A stretch of DNA of 64,000 nt, taken from positions 1-64,000 of the forward strand of contig CALMSR010000072.1 of assembly GCA_937872465.1 (NCBI GenBank), given 5' to 3'. Under the pieces are notes generated by a model. The model worked only from the letters and a program-made list of their open reading frames with translations. It was not told where the DNA came from and ran no database searches. Position 1 is the first letter of the stretch. The number at the start of each line of letters is the position of its first letter. This stretch comes from an uncultured Paracoccaceae bacterium (GTDB taxonomy: Bacteria > Pseudomonadota > Alphaproteobacteria > Rhodobacterales > Rhodobacteraceae). Both the position numbers and the translations under genes were made by a program. This document shows, piece after piece, positions 27,069 through 36,225 of this stretch.

Positions 27069-28472
27069 TCACACATGCAGGGCGCCGGGGTTCATCCTGC
27101 CGTCCGGATCGAGGGTCGATTTCAGCCCGCGCAGCATGGTGCGGGCGGGCTCGTGCAGGCGCGCATCGAAATCGGCGCGCTTCAGCCGGCCGATGCCGTG
27201 CTCGGCGCTGATGCTGCCGCCGTGACGGTCGACGCAGGCGTTCAGGACCGCCTTGGCACGGGCGAGGGCCTCGCCGGCGGGCGCGGCCCCGGCTCCGGTC
27301 GGGGGGAAGACATTGAGATGCACGTTGCCGTCGCCGAAATGGCCGTAGGCGACGGCGCGGGCGCCCGGCACGGCCGCCTCGATCTCGGCGCAGGCCTCGC
27401 GCACGAAGCGCGGCAGGGCCGAGAGGCGGACCGAGACGTCGCTGCCCAGGGAGCGGCCCATGCGCGCCTGGCCCTCGTTGACCGATTCGCGCAGCGCCCA
27501 GATCCGCTGCGCCTGCGCCTCGCTCGTGGCGAGGATGCCGTCCTCGACGAGGCCCGCCTCGGCGGCCTCGGCGAGAAAGCCCTCGAGCAGCGCCTGGAGG
27601 TCCACCGGGCCGGGGGCGGCGAGCTCGATCAGCGCGTAGACCGCCGCCGGGCTCGCCAGCTCCGGCGCGTCGGCCTGGGCGGCGACGGCGATCTCCATGG
27701 CGGGCGGCATCAGGAATTCGAAGGCCGAGAGCAGGTCCGAGCAGGCGCGCCGCGCCAGGTGGAAGGTGCGCATCGTCGCCTCGAGGTCGGGCAGGCCGAT
27801 GAGTGCGCTCGCGCGCGTGGCCGGGCGCGGCACGAGCCGCAGGGCGGCGGCGGTCACGATGCCGAAGGTGCCCTCGGCGCCGATGAAGAGCTGCTTGAGG
27901 TCCGGGCCGGTGTTGTTCTTGCGCAGGGTGCGCAGCCCGTCCCAGAGGCTGCCGTCGGCGAGCACGACCTCGAGCCCCAGCACCTGCTCGCGCATCATGC
28001 CGTAGCGCAGCACGTTGATGCCCCCGGCATTGGTCGAGACGACGCCGCCGATCTGGCTGGTGCCCTGGGCGCCGATCGAGAGCGGCAGGAAGAGATCGTG
28101 CCCGGCGACCGCGTCCTTGACCGTCTGCAGGATGCAGCCCGCCTCGACGACGGCGGAATAATCGTCGGGCTCGATGGCGCGGATGCGGTCGAGCCGCCCG
28201 AGGCAGAGCGCCACATGGCGCTTCGGATCCTGGGGCAGGGCGCCGCCGACCAGGCCGGTATTGCCGCCCTGCGGCACGATGCCGAGCCCGAGCCGGCCGC
28301 AGGCGCGCACCATGGCGCGGACCTCCTCGGTCGCGCGGGGACGCAGAACCGCGAGTGCGGCGCCGGTCCCGGTATGGAACCAGCCGGCGAGGAAGGGCGC
28401 CATGTCCGCGGGATCGGTCAGCACCGAGCCGGGTCCGAATTCGGCGACGAGCGCCCGCTCCGATCCTTCCAT
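27069..28472 (-). CDS. FAD-linked 2-hydroxyacid oxidase/dehydrogenase (GlcD family)
   Basis: The 467-aa protein has an N-terminal FAD-binding PCMH domain (IVPQGGNTGLVGGALPQ), followed by the family's SIGAQGTSQIGG and GGINVLRYG segments. The C-terminal catalytic domain ends with the conserved GGSISAEHGIGRLKR. Relatives oxidise D-lactate, D-2-hydroxyglutarate or glycolate to the keto acid and pass electrons to quinones or cytochromes. The surrounding sugar-acid genes favour a carbohydrate-derived hydroxyacid. The start at 28472 is chosen because upstream in-frame sequence is Arg/Gly-rich without family support. Confidence 0.88.
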   Translation of the reverse strand: MEGSERALVAEFGPGSVLTDPADMAPFLAGWFHTGTGAALAVLRPRATEEVRAMVRACGRLGLGIVPQGGNTGLVGGALPQDPKRHVALCLGRLDRIRAIEPDDYSAVVEAGCILQTVKDAVAGHDLFLPLSIGAQGTSQIGGVVSTNAGGINVLRYGMMREQVLGLEVVLADGSLWDGLRTLRKNNTGPDLKQLFIGAEGTFGIVTAAALRLVPRPATRASALIGLPDLEATMRTFHLARRACSDLLSAFEFLMPPAMEIAVAAQADAPELASPAAVYALIELAAPGPVDLQALLEGFLAEAAEAGLVEDGILATSEAQAQRIWALRESVNEGQARMGRSLGSDVSVRLSALPRFVREACAEIEAAVPGARAVAYGHFGDGNVHLNVFPPTGAGAAPAGEALARAKAVLNACVDRHGGSISAEHGIGRLKRADFDARLHEPARTMLRGLKSTLDPDGRMNPGALHV

Positions 28473-28573
28473 CACGCCCTCCCGGCCGCCCCTGGCACCC
28501 CTGCCTAGCGGAGGGCCGATTGCCCGGCAAGGCTCGCCCATGCTAGCCGTGGCGGGAAACCGGGGAGGGGCCC

Positions 28574-29545
28574 ATGCATGTCCTGATCATCGGCGCGGCG
28601 GGAATGCTCGGCGCCAGGCTCGCGGCGTCGCTGGCCGGCGATGCCGCGGCCGGGGTGGAGCGGCTGACCCTGCTCGACGTGGTGCCGCCGAAGGCGCCGG
28701 AGGCGGCAGGCTGCGCGGTCGAGACGGCGCGCCTCGACCTCGGCGACGCGGCGGCGGTGGCGGCGGCGGTCGCGGCGCGGCCGGATGTGATCTTCCATCT
28801 CGCGGCCATCGTCTCGGGCGAGGCCGAGGCGGATTTCGAGAAGGGCTACCGGATCAATTTCGACGGGACCCGCAATCTCTTCGAGGCGGTCCGCATGCTG
28901 CCCGGCTACACGCCGCGCCTGGTCTTCACCTCGTCGATCGCGGTCTTCGGCGCGCCCTTTCCCGACACGATCCCCGACGAATACCACCCGACGCCGCTGA
29001 CGAGCTACGGCACCCAGAAGGCGATGGCCGAGCTCTTGCTCTCCGATCATTCCCGGCGCGGGGTCTTCGACGGGATCGGCATCCGGCTGCCCACGATCTG
29101 CGTGCGCCCGGGGGCGCCGAACAAGGCCGCCTCGGGCTTCTTCTCCAGCATCCTGCGCGAGCCGCTCGTCGGCAGGGAGGCGGTGCTGCCGGTCGAGGAG
29201 AGCGTGCGGCACTGGCATGCGAGCCCGCGCGCGGCGGTGGGCTTCCTGCGCCATGCGATGACGCTCGACCTCGAAAGGGTCGGGCAGCGGCGCAATCTGA
29301 CCATGCCCGGCGTCTCCGCGACGGTGGGCGAGCAGATCGAGGCGCTGCGCCGGGTGGCGGGGGACGGGGCGGTGGCGCTGATCCGCCGCGCGCCCGACCC
29401 GGTGATCGCGCGCATCGTCGCCGGCTGGCCGGCGCGCTTCGATGCAAGGCGGGCGATCGCGCTGGGCTTTGCCGCCGATGCCTCCTTCGATGCCATCGTC
29501 GCGGCGCATGTGGAGGACGAGCTCGGCGGCCGCATCGGCGCCTGA
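28574..29545 (+). CDS. denD: D-erythronate dehydrogenase (extended SDR)
   Basis: This 323-aa extended short-chain dehydrogenase has HVLIIGAAGMLGARLA, the catalytic Tyr and Lys in TSYGTQKAM, and the DenD-type segment SGFFSSILREPLVGREAVLP. DenD oxidises D-erythronate at C2 on the way to dihydroxyacetone phosphate. The other enzymes of that route (kinase OtnK, isomerase OtnI) are not present here, so the gene stands isolated and divergent from the FAD oxidase. It may serve a related four-carbon acid. Confidence 0.85.
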   Translation: MHVLIIGAAGMLGARLAASLAGDAAAGVERLTLLDVVPPKAPEAAGCAVETARLDLGDAAAVAAAVAARPDVIFHLAAIVSGEAEADFEKGYRINFDGTRNLFEAVRMLPGYTPRLVFTSSIAVFGAPFPDTIPDEYHPTPLTSYGTQKAMAELLLSDHSRRGVFDGIGIRLPTICVRPGAPNKAASGFFSSILREPLVGREAVLPVEESVRHWHASPRAAVGFLRHAMTLDLERVGQRRNLTMPGVSATVGEQIEALRRVAGDGAVALIRRAPDPVIARIVAGWPARFDARRAIALGFAADASFDAIVAAHVEDELGGRIGA

Positions 29546-29637
29546 GCCACGGGACGAATTCATAGAAGACAATGGGTTCGTCGCCCTGTATGCTTCCCGT
29601 TGGTGGCGCGCGGCGCCGGCGGTCGAGGGAGAGGGCC

Positions 29638-31182
29638 ATGGGTTCGGCTTCGATGGAGGCGGCCGGCTGGGTCGTGGCGGCGGCCCTTCTCGCGGCCTTT
29701 CCGGGAACGGCGCGCGCCCAGGACGCGGCGACGGGTGACGAGGCGGTGCAGGCGGAAGCCGTCGGCGCCGAGGCGGCCGACGCGGCCGCGGAGGCGGAGG
29801 AACCGCTGCTCGGGGAAGAGGAGCTCGACGATCTGGTCGCCCCGGTCGCGCTCTACCCCGATGCGCTGCTGGCGCAGGTCTTCGTGGCCTCGACCTATCC
29901 GCTCGACCTGGTCAAGGCCGACCGGTTCATCGGCGACAATGCCGAGGTGGACGACAAGGAGCGCGCCGCCCTCGCCGAGGCCGAGGATTGGGATCCGAGC
30001 GTCCAGGTGCTCGCGGCCGGCTTCCCGACCGTGGTGCAGCGCATGGCGGCGGAGATCGACTGGACCGAGCAGCTCGGCGAGGCGACGCTGACCCAGACCG
30101 ACGACGTGCTCGATGCGGTGCAGCGCATGCGCACGCTGGCGATGGCGAACGGCTCGCTCACCAGCAACGAGGCGCAGCTCGTGGAGGTCGAGGACGACCA
30201 GGTCAGCATCGCGCCGGCCGATCCGGAGGTGGTCTACGTTCCGAGCTACGAGCCGGCGCAGGCCTTCGCGCCGGCGCCGGTCGGGACCGCGCCGATGGTG
30301 GTCACCGAGGGGACGGGCTTCTCGACCGGAAACGCGCTGGCCACCGGGGCGATCGCCTTCGGCAGCGCGATGATCCTCAGCGAGATCTTCGACGACGACG
30401 ACGATTGGGACGATTACTGGCGCGGCCCGCCGGTCGTCGACTGGGACAACGACGCCTTCTATCCGCGGCCGGGCATCAACGTCGACGGCGACGTCAACAT
30501 CGACCGCGACCGCATCACCAACGTCGATCTCGGCGATCGCACGAACCGGATCGACCGGGACCGGGTGAACCTCGACCGCGAGCGGATCGGCGACATCGAC
30601 CGCGACAGCGTCCGGCTCGACGACGACGGGCGCTGGAAGCCCGACGAGCGGCGCAAGCGGGAGGCCCGGGACAAGATCGCCGCGCGCGAGCCCGGCAGCG
30701 CGACGCCGAAGCAGAGGCGGGACGCCGAGAAGCTGAAGGGCCGCGGCGGCGGGGCCGCTTCCCTCGACAGGAGCGGCGCGCGCGAGAAGCTGAAGGCGTC
30801 GCAGGCGAAGCGCCCGCCGGGCAAGAAGCCCGCGGCCGAGGTCTCGGCGCTCAGGCCGACGGCGGAGGGCAAGAAGCGGACCAAGCAGGCGGCCGACCGG
30901 GGGACCGCGAGCGCGGCGAAATCGAAGCTGCCGGCGAACTCCAGGGCGAAGCAGGCGGCCGGCAAGAAGCCGAAACCGGCGGCCAAGCCGAAGCGCCCTG
31001 CGGCGAAGAAGACGGCCGCCGCCCGGCCGGGCGGCGCGGCCAAGGCGAAGCAGGCGAAGAGGCCCGCGGCCAAGAAATCGCCGAAGAAGCACTCGGCGCT
31101 CAATCAGCGCTCCGGCGGTGGCAAGGCGAAGGCGGCATCGAGGCGCGGCGGAAAGAGCCACACCAAGCGGAAGAGGCGGTGA
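29638..31182 (+). CDS. Exported DUF3300 protein with long Lys/Ala-rich tail
   Basis: The 514-aa product has a signal peptide ending ARAQDA, an acidic linker, and a DUF3300 domain (DLVAPVALYPDALLAQVFVA, then TLTQTDDVLDAVQRMRTLA, then YVPSYEPAQAF). A hydrophobic stretch, an acidic DDDDDWDDYW patch and Asp/Arg repeats follow. From about residue 345 to the end it becomes strongly basic, rich in KK, AK and PA units like a histone H1 tail. The basic tail on an exported protein suggests binding to a polyanion such as lipopolysaccharide or extracellular DNA. The DUF2950 gene follows immediately, a pairing seen in many proteobacteria. The function of the pair is unknown to me. Confidence 0.8.
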   Translation: MGSASMEAAGWVVAAALLAAFPGTARAQDAATGDEAVQAEAVGAEAADAAAEAEEPLLGEEELDDLVAPVALYPDALLAQVFVASTYPLDLVKADRFIGDNAEVDDKERAALAEAEDWDPSVQVLAAGFPTVVQRMAAEIDWTEQLGEATLTQTDDVLDAVQRMRTLAMANGSLTSNEAQLVEVEDDQVSIAPADPEVVYVPSYEPAQAFAPAPVGTAPMVVTEGTGFSTGNALATGAIAFGSAMILSEIFDDDDDWDDYWRGPPVVDWDNDAFYPRPGINVDGDVNIDRDRITNVDLGDRTNRIDRDRVNLDRERIGDIDRDSVRLDDDGRWKPDERRKREARDKIAAREPGSATPKQRRDAEKLKGRGGGAASLDRSGAREKLKASQAKRPPGKKPAAEVSALRPTAEGKKRTKQAADRGTASAAKSKLPANSRAKQAAGKKPKPAAKPKRPAAKKTAAARPGGAAKAKQAKRPAAKKSPKKHSALNQRSGGGKAKAASRRGGKSHTKRKRR

Positions 31183-31211
31183 CACGGATGTTCGAGAGAG
31201 GCGCTGCGACC

Positions 31212-32165
31212 ATGACCCATCCGACCCTGAGGCGCACCCGGCGCGGCCCGCATCTCGCGGCGCTGCTGCTCGGGGCCGCGACGCTGGCGTTGGCGCTGCC
31301 GCGCGCGGCCGCCGCCGAAGCCCTGATCTTCGAGACGCCCGAGGCGGCGGTTTCGGCCCTGATCGCGACGCTGGAGGCGGCGGACCGGGACGAGCTGGTC
31401 GCGATCTTCGGGCCGGAGAGCGAGGACGTGATCCTGACGGGAAACGACGCCGAGGACCGGGAGGTCTGGAGCGAGTTCCTCGGCAACCAGCGCGCCATGA
31501 GCCGGATCGTCGTCGACGGCGCCACGGCGACACTGGAAGTCGGCCGCACGCTCTGGCCCTTCCCGATCCCGCTCGTCGGGACCGAGGCCGGCTGGCGGTT
31601 CGACGCCGAGGCCGGGCGCGAGGAGGTGCTGCTGCGCCGGATCGGCCAGAACGAGCTCGACGTGATCGACCTGATGGGGGGCTATGTCCGGGCGCAGGCC
31701 GACTATCGCGCCTCGGATCCGGATGACGACGGGCTCAGGACCTTCGCCGCCGGCATCCTCAGCACGCCGGGCACCCGGGACGGCCTCTACTGGCCGCCGG
31801 AGCCGGGCGCGCCGGAGAGCCCGGTGGGCGATTTCATGGCGCGGGCCTCGGCCGACGGCTACAGCGTGGGCGAGGAGGATCTCGAGGCCGACCCCTATCT
31901 GGGCTATTATTACCGGGTGCTCACCCGCCAGGGGCCGGAGGCCCCCGGCGGCGCCTTCGACTACATGGTGGGCGGGCACATGCTGGCCGGCCATGCGTTG
32001 CTCGCCTATCCGGCCGCCTATGGCGAGACCGGCGTGATGAGCTTCATGGTGGGGGAGAACGGCGTGATCTACGAGGCCGATCTCGGCGAGGAGACGCTCG
32101 AGGTCGCCGGCGCGATCGAGAGCTACGATCCGGGCGAGGCCTGGGCGCCGGTCGAGGCGGAATAG
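31212..32165 (+). CDS. DUF2950-domain exported protein
   Basis: A 317-aa protein with a cleavable signal (ALPRAAAAEA) and the DUF2950 fold (FETPEAAVSALIATLEAAD, then LLRRIGQNELDVIDLMG, then DYMVGGHMLAGHALLAYP). It starts within 30 bp of the DUF3300 stop and is surely co-transcribed with it. The ATG at 31188 is an alternative start eight codons earlier. Its last 43 bases overlap, tail to tail, the end of the hybrid kinase gene on the other strand. Function unknown; a periplasmic partner of the DUF3300 protein is likely. Confidence 0.82.
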   Translation: MTHPTLRRTRRGPHLAALLLGAATLALALPRAAAAEALIFETPEAAVSALIATLEAADRDELVAIFGPESEDVILTGNDAEDREVWSEFLGNQRAMSRIVVDGATATLEVGRTLWPFPIPLVGTEAGWRFDAEAGREEVLLRRIGQNELDVIDLMGGYVRAQADYRASDPDDDGLRTFAAGILSTPGTRDGLYWPPEPGAPESPVGDFMARASADGYSVGEEDLEADPYLGYYYRVLTRQGPEAPGGAFDYMVGGHMLAGHALLAYPAAYGETGVMSFMVGENGVIYEADLGEETLEVAGAIESYDPGEAWAPVEAE

Positions 32166-34591
32166 CCCTCGAGCGCGCGGCCGATCGCCTCGAAGAGCGC
32201 GGTCATCGAAACCGGCTTGGTGAGATAGTCGTCGATCCCGGCCGCGAGGAACCGCTCGCGGTCGCCGGGCTCGGCATTGGCGGTCAGCGCGATGATCGGC
32301 AACCGGGACGCGGTGCCTTCCAGGGCACGGATCCGGCGGGTGGCCTCGATGCCGTCGAGCACCGGCATCTGGATGTCCATGAGCACGAGGTCGTAGTGGC
32401 GCGCCTGCGCCGCGGCCACGGCCCCCGCGCCGTTCGGGGTCAGATGCGCGTCATGCCCGGCCATCTCCAGATAGGCGAGCAGCACCTTCTGGTTGGTCGC
32501 GTTGTCCTCGGCGACGAGGATGCGCGCGGTCCGGCGGCCGGCGGGCGGACGGGGGACGATCCGCGGCTCCTGCGACTCGGCGACGGCTTCGGGCGAGGCG
32601 GCGGGCGGCGCGGGGATCCAGAAGCGGAAGGTGCTGCCGAGGCCCTCGACGCTGTCGACCGTGATCTCGCCGCCCATCAGCTCCACGAGCTGCTTGCAGA
32701 TGGCGAGGCCGAGCCCGGTGCCGCCGCGCTTGCCGGATTCGAGCTGCGCGAAGCGGGTGAAGAGCTCGGCGCGGGTGGATTCGGGAATGCCGATGCCGGT
32801 GTCGCGGACCGCGACCGAGAGGGCGCCGCCGCCGCGGGCGTCGAAGCCGAGGCGCAGCTCGACACTGCCCGCGTCGGTGAACTTCAGCGCGTTGCCCACG
32901 AGATTGGTCAGGATCTGGCGCAGGCGGGTCGGATCGCCCCGCACCCATTCCGGCACGTCGCCGTCGAGGCTCATGAAGAGCCTCAGCCCGCGTTCCTCGG
33001 CCACCGCCGACATCAGGATGACCACGTCGCGGGCGATCTGCGAGGGGTTGATCGCGCCGGCCTCCAGCGTGACCCGGTCGGCCTCGAGCTTGGAGAGGTC
33101 GAGCACGTCGTTGAGCAGCGAGAGCAGGTGCTCGGCCGATTTGCGCGCCACGCTCGTGCGCTCGCGCTGCTGGGTGTCGAGATCGGAGCGCAGCAGCAGG
33201 TCGAGCATGCCGATCACGCCGTTCATCGGCGTGCGGATCTCGTGGCTCATGGTGGCGAGGAACTGCGACTTGGCCTGGGTGGCGGCTTCGGCCTCGCGGC
33301 GCCGCGCCTCGATCTCGACGCGGTGCTCCACGTCGGCGGTCACGTCCCAGTTGACGCCGATGAGATTGAGATCGCCGTCGCTGCCGCGATGGGTCGAGGC
33401 GGTCGCCCGGATATGGCGGATCGCGCCGTCGGGCAGGATGAGGCGGAAGTCCGAGCGATACCTGCCGTCGCCGCCGATGCAGGTGGCGAATTCGGCCTCG
33501 GCGCGCGCGAGGTCATCGGGGTGCAGCCGCGAGCGCCAGTCCTCGTAGGTCCGGGGGCGGCCGTCGGCGGGCATGCCGTAGAGCTCGTCCATCCGTGCGT
33601 CCCAGATGAGCTCGCTGGTGTCGATGTTGAAGTCCCAGACGCCCACGCGCGAGGCGTCGAGCGCCAGCCCGAGCCGCTGGGACAGGCGCTGCAGCTCGTT
33701 CTTGCGGCTCTTGAGCTGCGCCACATGCGCGTGGCGCTCGGCGATCAGGGCGCGCGTGCGCAGCATGGGAACGGCGACGAGGCCGATCGAGAGCAGCGTG
33801 AGCAGCCGGATCGGCCAGACCGCGCCGGGGGTCACGCTCCAGCCCCCGCTCGGCACCGCCGCGAGGGTCCAGGCGCCGCCGGGCATCGCGACGCTGGTGG
33901 TGACCGGGTCGCGTCCCAGGACCTGGGCATCGCCGAAGAGGAGCGCGCGCCCCGGCGCCCCGCCATGCGGCTCGGCTTCGACGAGCGCGAGGTCGAGCTT
34001 GCCGGATTGCGCGTCGAGCCCCGCGGCCTCGAAGAGCTGGCCCCGGTCGATCACCGCCACCGCATGGCCGCAGAATTCCTCGCCGCCCTCGGGCGTCGCG
34101 GTCTTGATCGGGGACCAGATCACCAGCGCCGGCGCCGCTCCGAGCGGGATGCTGGCGGTGCCGGATTCGCCGGAAGACATGTGCTCCAGCACCTCCCTCA
34201 GACGCGGCGCCAGTCCGCCCGCCTGGGTCCAGACCTGGATCCGGCCGTCCTCCCAGGAGGCCGCGAGCGCCCCTATCGCCGCGGTCTTGCCCTGCAGCGC
34301 GCGCGCCACCTCCATGAAGCGCGCCTCGGACATGGCCGGGGTCGCGGAGAGGGTGCCGGCGAGCCGCGCGAGCACGTCGAGCTGGTCGCCGACCGCCTCC
34401 TCGAGATCGGTGCGCAGATCCTCGAGCACGATGCCCGTCCCGGTCCGCTGGATGTGGCGGGCGAGGTCGCGGCTCTTCATCTCGGTGATGACGCCCACGA
34501 CGAGGATCACCGCCACCGCGAGCGCGAGCGGAACGAAGGAGGCCGCGGCGGGCTGGCCCGCGGGTCTGCGCGTTTTCCGGTTCTCGCTCAT
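32123..34591 (-). CDS. Hybrid sensor histidine kinase/response regulator
   Basis: The 822-aa membrane kinase has two membrane helices (about residues 18-36 and 268-286) framing a periplasmic sensor domain of about 230 residues (CHASE-like). A short coiled coil and a PAS domain follow (about 315-440). HisKA has the phospho-accepting His in MSHEIRTPMNGVIGM. HATPase_c has the N, G1 and G2 boxes (NLVGNALKFTDAG, DTGIGIPE, GGTGLGLAI). A receiver carries Asp in LVLMDIQMPVLDG. No HPt or separate output gene adjoins it. The 3' end overlaps the convergent DUF2950 gene by 43 bp, so the two transcripts are antisense there. Confidence 0.93.
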   Translation of the reverse strand: MSENRKTRRPAGQPAAASFVPLALAVAVILVVGVITEMKSRDLARHIQRTGTGIVLEDLRTDLEEAVGDQLDVLARLAGTLSATPAMSEARFMEVARALQGKTAAIGALAASWEDGRIQVWTQAGGLAPRLREVLEHMSSGESGTASIPLGAAPALVIWSPIKTATPEGGEEFCGHAVAVIDRGQLFEAAGLDAQSGKLDLALVEAEPHGGAPGRALLFGDAQVLGRDPVTTSVAMPGGAWTLAAVPSGGWSVTPGAVWPIRLLTLLSIGLVAVPMLRTRALIAERHAHVAQLKSRKNELQRLSQRLGLALDASRVGVWDFNIDTSELIWDARMDELYGMPADGRPRTYEDWRSRLHPDDLARAEAEFATCIGGDGRYRSDFRLILPDGAIRHIRATASTHRGSDGDLNLIGVNWDVTADVEHRVEIEARRREAEAATQAKSQFLATMSHEIRTPMNGVIGMLDLLLRSDLDTQQRERTSVARKSAEHLLSLLNDVLDLSKLEADRVTLEAGAINPSQIARDVVILMSAVAEERGLRLFMSLDGDVPEWVRGDPTRLRQILTNLVGNALKFTDAGSVELRLGFDARGGGALSVAVRDTGIGIPESTRAELFTRFAQLESGKRGGTGLGLAICKQLVELMGGEITVDSVEGLGSTFRFWIPAPPAASPEAVAESQEPRIVPRPPAGRRTARILVAEDNATNQKVLLAYLEMAGHDAHLTPNGAGAVAAAQARHYDLVLMDIQMPVLDGIEATRRIRALEGTASRLPIIALTANAEPGDRERFLAAGIDDYLTKPVSMTALFEAIGRALEGYSASTGAQASPGS

Positions 34592-34832
34592 CCCTTCCCC
34601 GACGTCATCGCTCCGGCCCCGATCCGCTTCGCCCGCCCGGCCAGCGCGCCCGGGACGCAGCCGCCGCGCCCCTCTCTAGATCGACTCTGTAAAGAAGCGA
34701 CTTCGCCGCGGCGCGAAACAATCTAAGGTTGTAGGCAAATGCTGTTATCCCGTTCGGGCCGGGAGCGTCAATGGATATTGCCGGTCGGCGGGCGCGATGT
34801 GGCGGCCCGATGACACGGGGCCGGAGGGGCCG

Positions 34833-35579
34833 TCACTCGGCCCAGCCCGACCCGATCAGCGCCCGTTCCGCCGCGGGGCCGAGGCTCGGGCCGGCCCCGA
34901 GCGCGTCGAGGGCGCCGGTCAGGGCGGCATCGGTGGTGCCGGCCGCGGGCAGGTAGCCGCCGAGTTCATCGCCCGGGGTCTCCAGCGGTTCGGAAACCAT
35001 GACCGCCACGATCCAGGCCGCCGGTCCGTCGCGGCAGGCGATGCCGCGCGAGAATTGCGCGGACTCGCCGTCGAGCGCCTCGAATTCCCGGCAATAGCGC
35101 CCCGCGCCGTCGCGGAAGGTCGCGATCATGGTGATCTCGCGCCCGGTCTCCAGCGCCACGCTGTCCCCGCTGGGCACCTCTTCGAGCACCGCGTGAAGAT
35201 CGCCGGCGACCGGCCCGACCTCGCTTTGCCCAGGGCCCGAGGTCCAGGTGCCGATCGACACCCCGATCACGAGCGCGAGCCCCGCCGCCGCCGCGAGCAA
35301 TCCCGCCGGCGCCAGCCAGCCGCGGAGCGATTCGGGCAGGCGGGCGCCGCTCGGGGGCGGCGTAGGCGCCAGCACCCGGCGGATGCGCTCGGGAACCGGC
35401 TCCGCGAGCGGTGCGGCATAGGCCGCCGCCAGCAGCCGGTTCAGCTCGTTGAGCGCATCGACCTGCCGGCGGTCCTCCGCGCTGTCCGCGAGAAGCATCA
35501 CCACCCGCGCCGCGTCTTCCGGCTCCAGCGCGCCGTCGACATAGGCGGCGAGCCGCTCGGGCCCGCTCAGCGCGCCCAT
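34833..35579 (-). CDS. Membrane-bound anti-sigma factor
   Basis: The 248-aa protein has a cytoplasmic N-terminal region with an anti-sigma-like start (LAAYVDGALEPEDAARVVML). A single membrane helix sits near residues 98-118. The periplasmic domain has two conserved cysteines (YCREFEAL and GIACRDG) that could form a disulfide and sense envelope redox state. I see no zinc-binding HxxxCxxC motif. It overlaps the sigma-factor gene by 13 bases, the usual arrangement for an ECF sigma with its inhibitor. Confidence 0.85.
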   Translation of the reverse strand: MGALSGPERLAAYVDGALEPEDAARVVMLLADSAEDRRQVDALNELNRLLAAAYAAPLAEPVPERIRRVLAPTPPPSGARLPESLRGWLAPAGLLAAAAGLALVIGVSIGTWTSGPGQSEVGPVAGDLHAVLEEVPSGDSVALETGREITMIATFRDGAGRYCREFEALDGESAQFSRGIACRDGPAAWIVAVMVSEPLETPGDELGGYLPAAGTTDAALTGALDALGAGPSLGPAAERALIGSGWAE

Positions 35580-36124
35580 GCCCGAGCCTCCTCCGGCGGC
35601 GTGTCCATGATGTCGAGCAGCCGGCTGCGGGCGCGCGAGAGGCGGCTCATGACGGTGCCCATCGGCAGGTCCAGCACCTCGGCGGTCTCGCGGTAGTTCA
35701 GCCCCTCGATGGCGACGAGGACGAGCACCGCCCGCTGGTCGTCCGGCAGCCGGTCGACGGCATCCCGGATCCGGGCGAGGGTCAGCCGGTCGTCGAGCCG
35801 CCGCGCGCTCTGGCCGTCGTCGGAGAGCTCGGTGCGCTCGGGATCGACGCGGGTGCCGCGCACCTTCTGGCGGCGGCGGTCGTCGAGCCAGAGATTCTGC
35901 ATGATGCGGAACATCCAGCTGTCCATGCGCGTGCCGGGACGGAACTGGTCGGCGTGGCGCAGCGCGCGCTCGCAGGCGGTCTGCACCAGGTCGTCGCCGG
36001 CGTCGCCCGAGCCCGTCAGCGCATAGGCGAAGCGCCGCAGCCGCGGCACGAGATCGACCAGCTCGCTCTGGAACCTGCTGTCCAGCCCCGTGTCCCCCCT
36101 CGACGTCGGAGCCCGGCAATCCAC
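35567..36124 (-). CDS. ECF-type RNA polymerase sigma factor
   Basis: The 185-aa sigma factor has region 2 (FAYALTGSGDAGDDLVQTA, then MDSWMFRIMQNLWLDDRRR) and region 4 (LPDDQRAVLVLVAIEGLNYR, then GTVMSRLSRARSRL). Regions 1 and 3 are absent, as in the ECF group. The predicted start is GTG 36124. It is divergent from a secreted subtilase, with 101 bp between, and is overlapped by its anti-sigma gene. The subtilase is a probable target or part of the same envelope response. Confidence 0.93.
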   Translation of the reverse strand: MDCRAPTSRGDTGLDSRFQSELVDLVPRLRRFAYALTGSGDAGDDLVQTACERALRHADQFRPGTRMDSWMFRIMQNLWLDDRRRQKVRGTRVDPERTELSDDGQSARRLDDRLTLARIRDAVDRLPDDQRAVLVLVAIEGLNYRETAEVLDLPMGTVMSRLSRARSRLLDIMDTPPEEARAWAR

Positions 36125-36225
36125 CGGGCCCGACCGGCCGCATGCTACGAAAATCGGCGGGCTTCAGCAACTTGCATCCTGTGGCGGCCGGATTGCATGA
36201 TGCCGCCGGGAGGAGAGGTGGTCTC

